A DNA stretch of 64,000 nt. Source: Streptomyces hygroscopicus. Lineage in GTDB: Bacteria > Actinomycetota > Actinomycetes > Streptomycetales > Streptomycetaceae. Position 1 is the stretch's first letter. Every line of letters begins with the position of its first letter. The DNA lies in assembly GCA_002021875.1 (NCBI GenBank), contig CP018627.1:1736001-1800000 (forward strand), given 5' to 3'. This document shows positions 61,921-64,000 of the stretch, one piece after another. The notes below the pieces were generated by a model. The model saw only the letters and a list, made by a program, of their open reading frames with translations. It ran no database searches and was not told the origin of the DNA. A program made the translations under genes and the position numbers.

Positions 61921-62682
61921 GTGACCACTCCCGCTACTTCACGCAAGCGCAGCTCCTCGACAGCCGCGAAGAAGACGGCACCGGGGCGCGGCGGCAAGTC
62001 GACGAAGTCCCAGGCCGCGGCAGCCACGTCGGCCACGTCGAAGTCTTCGCAGCCGAAGAAGGCGACGAAGACCACCAGGCCATCGAAGACCACGCAGCGA
62101 CAGCGGACGGCGAAGGCCGCCAAGGGCACCAAGGGCGCCATGGAGACGTCGCGCAGTGACGGCAGGCGCAGCCTGACCCTCACGATGCCCACGTTCGACA
62201 CCATGGGCCACGCCACGAAGGAAACCCTCGGCACCGTCGGTCAGGCCACCAGAGGCACCCTCGACACCGTCGGTCAGGCCACCAGGGGCACCCTCGACAC
62301 CATGGGTCACGCCACGAAGGAGACCTTCGACACAGTCGGCCACGCCACCACCCGTGCGACCGGGGGCGCGGCGAGGGCGGCCCTGAAGCCGGTCGAGATG
62401 GCCCGCCGGGTACTGCCCGCCAAGGGCGGACTCCCGCTGTACGTGGGGCTCGGCGCACTGGGTGCCGTGGAGGTCATCGAATGGCCGGTGGCCGTCGGCA
62501 TCGGGGTAGGTTATGCGGTGCTGCGCAAGGGCGGCATCATGGCCCCGCCGGCCGAGAAGGGCACCGAAGGCCGCAGCAAGGGCCGCTCGAAGAGCAGCCG
62601 CTCGGGGAGTCGCGCCAATTCGAAGAGCAGCCGCTCGGGGAGTCGCGCCAAGACGCGCAAGTCGGCCAAGGCCGCGGCGTAG
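61921..62682 (+). CDS. Basic membrane-anchored protein with 11-residue repeats
   Basis: I do not recognise a named family. The product has about 253 residues. Residues 1-75 are Lys/Ser/Thr/Ala-rich and strongly basic, like histone tails (SRKRSSSTAAKKTAPGRGGK). Residues 91-145 are five 11-residue repeats of TLDTVGQATRG type that would form an amphipathic helix. Residues 167-200 are hydrophobic (LPLYVGLGALGAVEVIEWPV, AVGIGVGYAVL), a probable membrane hairpin. The C-terminus is again basic with two SKSSRSGSRA repeats. The start is uncertain: GTG codons at 61906, 61912 and 61921 are in frame, none with a good ribosome site. It is divergent from the P-type ATPase across an AT-rich region, so a shared regulation is possible. 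Confidence 0.75.
   Translation: MTTPATSRKRSSSTAAKKTAPGRGGKSTKSQAAAATSATSKSSQPKKATKTTRPSKTTQRQRTAKAAKGTKGAMETSRSDGRRSLTLTMPTFDTMGHATKETLGTVGQATRGTLDTVGQATRGTLDTMGHATKETFDTVGHATTRATGGAARAALKPVEMARRVLPAKGGLPLYVGLGALGAVEVIEWPVAVGIGVGYAVLRKGGIMAPPAEKGTEGRSKGRSKSSRSGSRANSKSSRSGSRAKTRKSAKAAA
62191..62355. repeat. Five tandem 33-bp repeats (11 codons each)
   Basis: Units start at 62191, 62224, 62257, 62290 and 62323. Each encodes T-[FL]-[DG]-T-[MV]-G-[HQ]-A-T plus two variable residues. A second tandem 33-bp pair in the same gene lies at 62587-62652. Confidence 0.9.
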
Positions 62683-62945
62683 CGCTCCCACCAGCGGCTC
62701 CCGCCTCCCGCCGGTTCCATCAGCAAAGCGGGCAGAAAGCGGGCACGACTCTGTTGAAAACGGGCACCCCACAGTCACTGTAGCGTTGGTATACACCAGG
62801 AAGCGGATCTAACACCCGTCACTGAATTCCCCCTGGGGTACGGCGCATTGCGTGGCCCGCTGTGCGCCGACCCTCCGTCACCTGGGGGTTGACCCGAGAC
62901 GGACTGACCACTCCGTCACGAACCGACTGAAAGCGGTGACTCCTC

Positions 62946-63605
62946 TTGGCCCTCCCCCACAGCGCTCAGAGTGCCCCTCGGGTGCCCGGACAGGCAGTGC
63001 CCGCCGCCGCCTCGCGGCACGCCACCGGAATGGCCACACTCGCCCCCGACCTCCATGTGGTGGCCGGGGACGAGGACTTCTGCCGACATTTCGGCGCATC
63101 CTCTGCTGAGTTGTGCGGCCGCAGCCTGTTCGACCTGCTGCACCCCAGCACCTCCTCCGTCCTGCGGGAACACTTCTCGCGGCTGCACGACGGACGGCGC
63201 ACCCGCTTCACCGAGCGCGTCCTCGGCTGCCACTCACGCGGCCAGGTGTTCTCGGGCAAGCTGACCGGCACGGCCATCCAGGGCCGGTCCGACCGGCTCT
63301 CGGCCATCGTCGTCATGGTCAAACCGGATGACGAACGACCCGAGGAGGCACCCGCCCCCACCAGCCAGAAGCTGCTCTCGCCGCTGGAGGCCCGGATACT
63401 CGAGGGAGTGGCCACCGGCGCGTCGACCGTCCAGATGGCCGCCAAGCTCTACCTGAGCAGACAGGGCGTCGAATACCACGTGGGATCGATGCTGCGGAAG
63501 ATGAAGGCACCCAACCGGGCCGCCTTGGTCTCGCGCGCCTACGCGGCAGGCATGCTGACCGTGGGCACCTGGCCGGCCCGGGTGCGGCCGGAATTCGTCA
63601 AATAA
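62946..63605 (+). CDS. PAS-LuxR transcriptional regulator
   Basis: Regulator of 219 residues or fewer. A PAS sensor domain (LAPDLHVVAGDEDFCRHFGA, GRSLFDLLHPSTSSVLREHF, LHDGRRTRFTERVLGC) is followed by a LuxR/NarL helix-turn-helix (LSPLEARILEGVATGASTVQ, MAAKLYLSRQGVEYHVGSML, RKMKAPNRAALVSRAYAAGM). The layout is that of PimM-type activators, known from polyene antibiotic clusters but also found elsewhere. The start is uncertain: TTG at 62946 gives the full frame, and ATG at 63030 gives 191 residues, closer to PimM's size. No biosynthetic genes are in view. A perfect terminator follows. Confidence 0.87.
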   Translation: MALPHSAQSAPRVPGQAVPAAASRHATGMATLAPDLHVVAGDEDFCRHFGASSAELCGRSLFDLLHPSTSSVLREHFSRLHDGRRTRFTERVLGCHSRGQVFSGKLTGTAIQGRSDRLSAIVVMVKPDDERPEEAPAPTSQKLLSPLEARILEGVATGASTVQMAAKLYLSRQGVEYHVGSMLRKMKAPNRAALVSRAYAAGMLTVGTWPARVRPEFVK

Positions 63606-63636
63606 GGCCGGTCATGTGACACCACGTCACTCCGAA

Positions 63637-63665
63637 CAGGCCCGGGGCGGCATGCCCCGGGCCTG
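63637..63665 (+). terminator. Terminator after the PAS-LuxR gene
   Basis: CAGGCCCGGGGC, loop GGCAT, then the exact complement: a perfect 12-bp stem, 31 bp past the stop codon. Confidence 0.8.
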
Positions 63666-63752
63666 TCGCCTTCGGCCGCCCCCACCCCTACCGGCCGGTA
63701 CTCCACGGGCCCGGCGTGAAACGCGTCCGCCGCTCAGTAGTCTGGGACGGCC

Positions 63753-64000
63753 ATGCGTTCACTCCCCCACGCGTCGCGCACCGCGCGACGACGCCCCCGC
63801 CCTCGGCTGCCACGCGGCCTTCTGTCCGCCGTGGCGGCCGCGTGCGCCATCGTGACCGCCGCGGGGTGCGCGGCCCAGTCCGGGGCGCGGGACGACGGCG
63901 CGGCGCCCACACTGTCGGCGCCGGAGAGCGCGGTTCCGCTGTGGCCCCAGTACACTCCCTCGGCCACGTCGTCGCCCCGTCAGAAGCCGGACTTCGACCG
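63753..64000 (+). CDS. Putative lipoprotein, cut by the window end
   Basis: Only the first 82 residues are visible. MRSLPHASRTARRRPRPRLP is a very basic N-terminus. It is followed by the hydrophobic stretch GLLSAVAAACAIVTAAGCAA, in which TAAGC is a lipobox with the lipidated cysteine. The mature part begins AQSGARDDGAAPTLSAPESA and has LWPQYTPSATSSP. I do not recognise the family. The frame remains open to the window edge. It begins 148 bp after the PAS-LuxR gene, beyond the terminator, so it has its own promoter. Confidence 0.7.
   Translation, partial: MRSLPHASRTARRRPRPRLPRGLLSAVAAACAIVTAAGCAAQSGARDDGAAPTLSAPESAVPLWPQYTPSATSSPRQKPDFD

Noticed and set aside
62820..62850. PimM-type binding site upstream of the PAS-LuxR gene (AATTCCCCC)
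   Set aside because: Only one half resembles the recalled consensus; the other half does not match.

Overview
The window is GC-rich with Streptomyces-type features: strong third-position GC, GGAGG-like ribosome sites, frequent GTG and TTG starts, Tat signals, F420-type oxidoreductases, and ROK, LacI, GntR and PAS-LuxR regulators. I read it as a piece of a Streptomyces chromosome; the species cannot be fixed from the sequence. I see no rRNA, tRNA, CRISPR array, prophage or intact transposase.

Left part (1-7.4 kb): a DnaK cut by the window edge, the transhydrogenase SthA, a DUF1275 membrane protein, a CGNR zinc-finger regulator divergent from a 2-dehydropantoate 2-reductase, a DUF2000 protein divergent from an Lrp regulator, and an XRE-cupin regulator. 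A 240-bp MITE-like element lies immediately upstream of the XRE-cupin gene.

A compact catabolic locus follows (7.7-16.7 kb). Leftward run an NCS1 permease and a SnoaL-flavin reductase fusion. Rightward run a luciferase-like monooxygenase, two tandem 'amino acid synthesis' (PF06684/DUF1185) proteins, an alpha/beta hydrolase, an aldehyde dehydrogenase and a GntR regulator. The parts list resembles the Rut pyrimidine pathway but contains proteins Rut lacks. Shared promoter architecture and a shared 12-bp motif tie it together. A second GntR gene has a perfect 22-bp palindrome in its promoter. This locus is the best candidate for an undescribed system.

The 16.9-25.8 kb part carries a GH3 beta-glucosidase, an AEC transporter, a SigB/F-type sigma factor, and several stress or redox genes (SDR, C39-like, two F420-type oxidoreductases, DUF2267, DUF308). 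At 26-35 kb lie a GH2 exo-chitosanase (CsxA-like), a baeRF-type protein, a translationally coupled polX and family-5 uracil-DNA glycosylase pair, and a streptogrisin-like protease with Gly/Ala-rich repeats.

The 35-51 kb part is devoted to beta-1,3-glucan: GH16 with two discoidin domains, GH1 plus a sugar ABC transporter with a divergent ROK repressor, a LacI repressor, a GH2-type TIM-barrel/CBM protein, a DUF1996 protein and a GH55 exo-beta-1,3-glucanase. Copies of a GAGAGCGCTCTC operator precede lacI and lie in the DUF1996-GH55 intergenic region. Next come aroQ, a DeoR/SIS/class II aldolase set and a GH75 chitosanase. The chitosanase shares a GTTAGGAA-type operator and promoter layout with the GH2 exo-chitosanase 25 kb away, which indicates one chitosan regulon.

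Right end (55-64 kb): STAS and ECF sigma genes overlapping tail to tail, a DUF6296-like protein, a 1510-residue P-type ATPase whose N-terminal half looks like a decayed second ATPase, a basic membrane protein with five 11-residue repeats, a PAS-LuxR regulator and the start of a lipoprotein gene.
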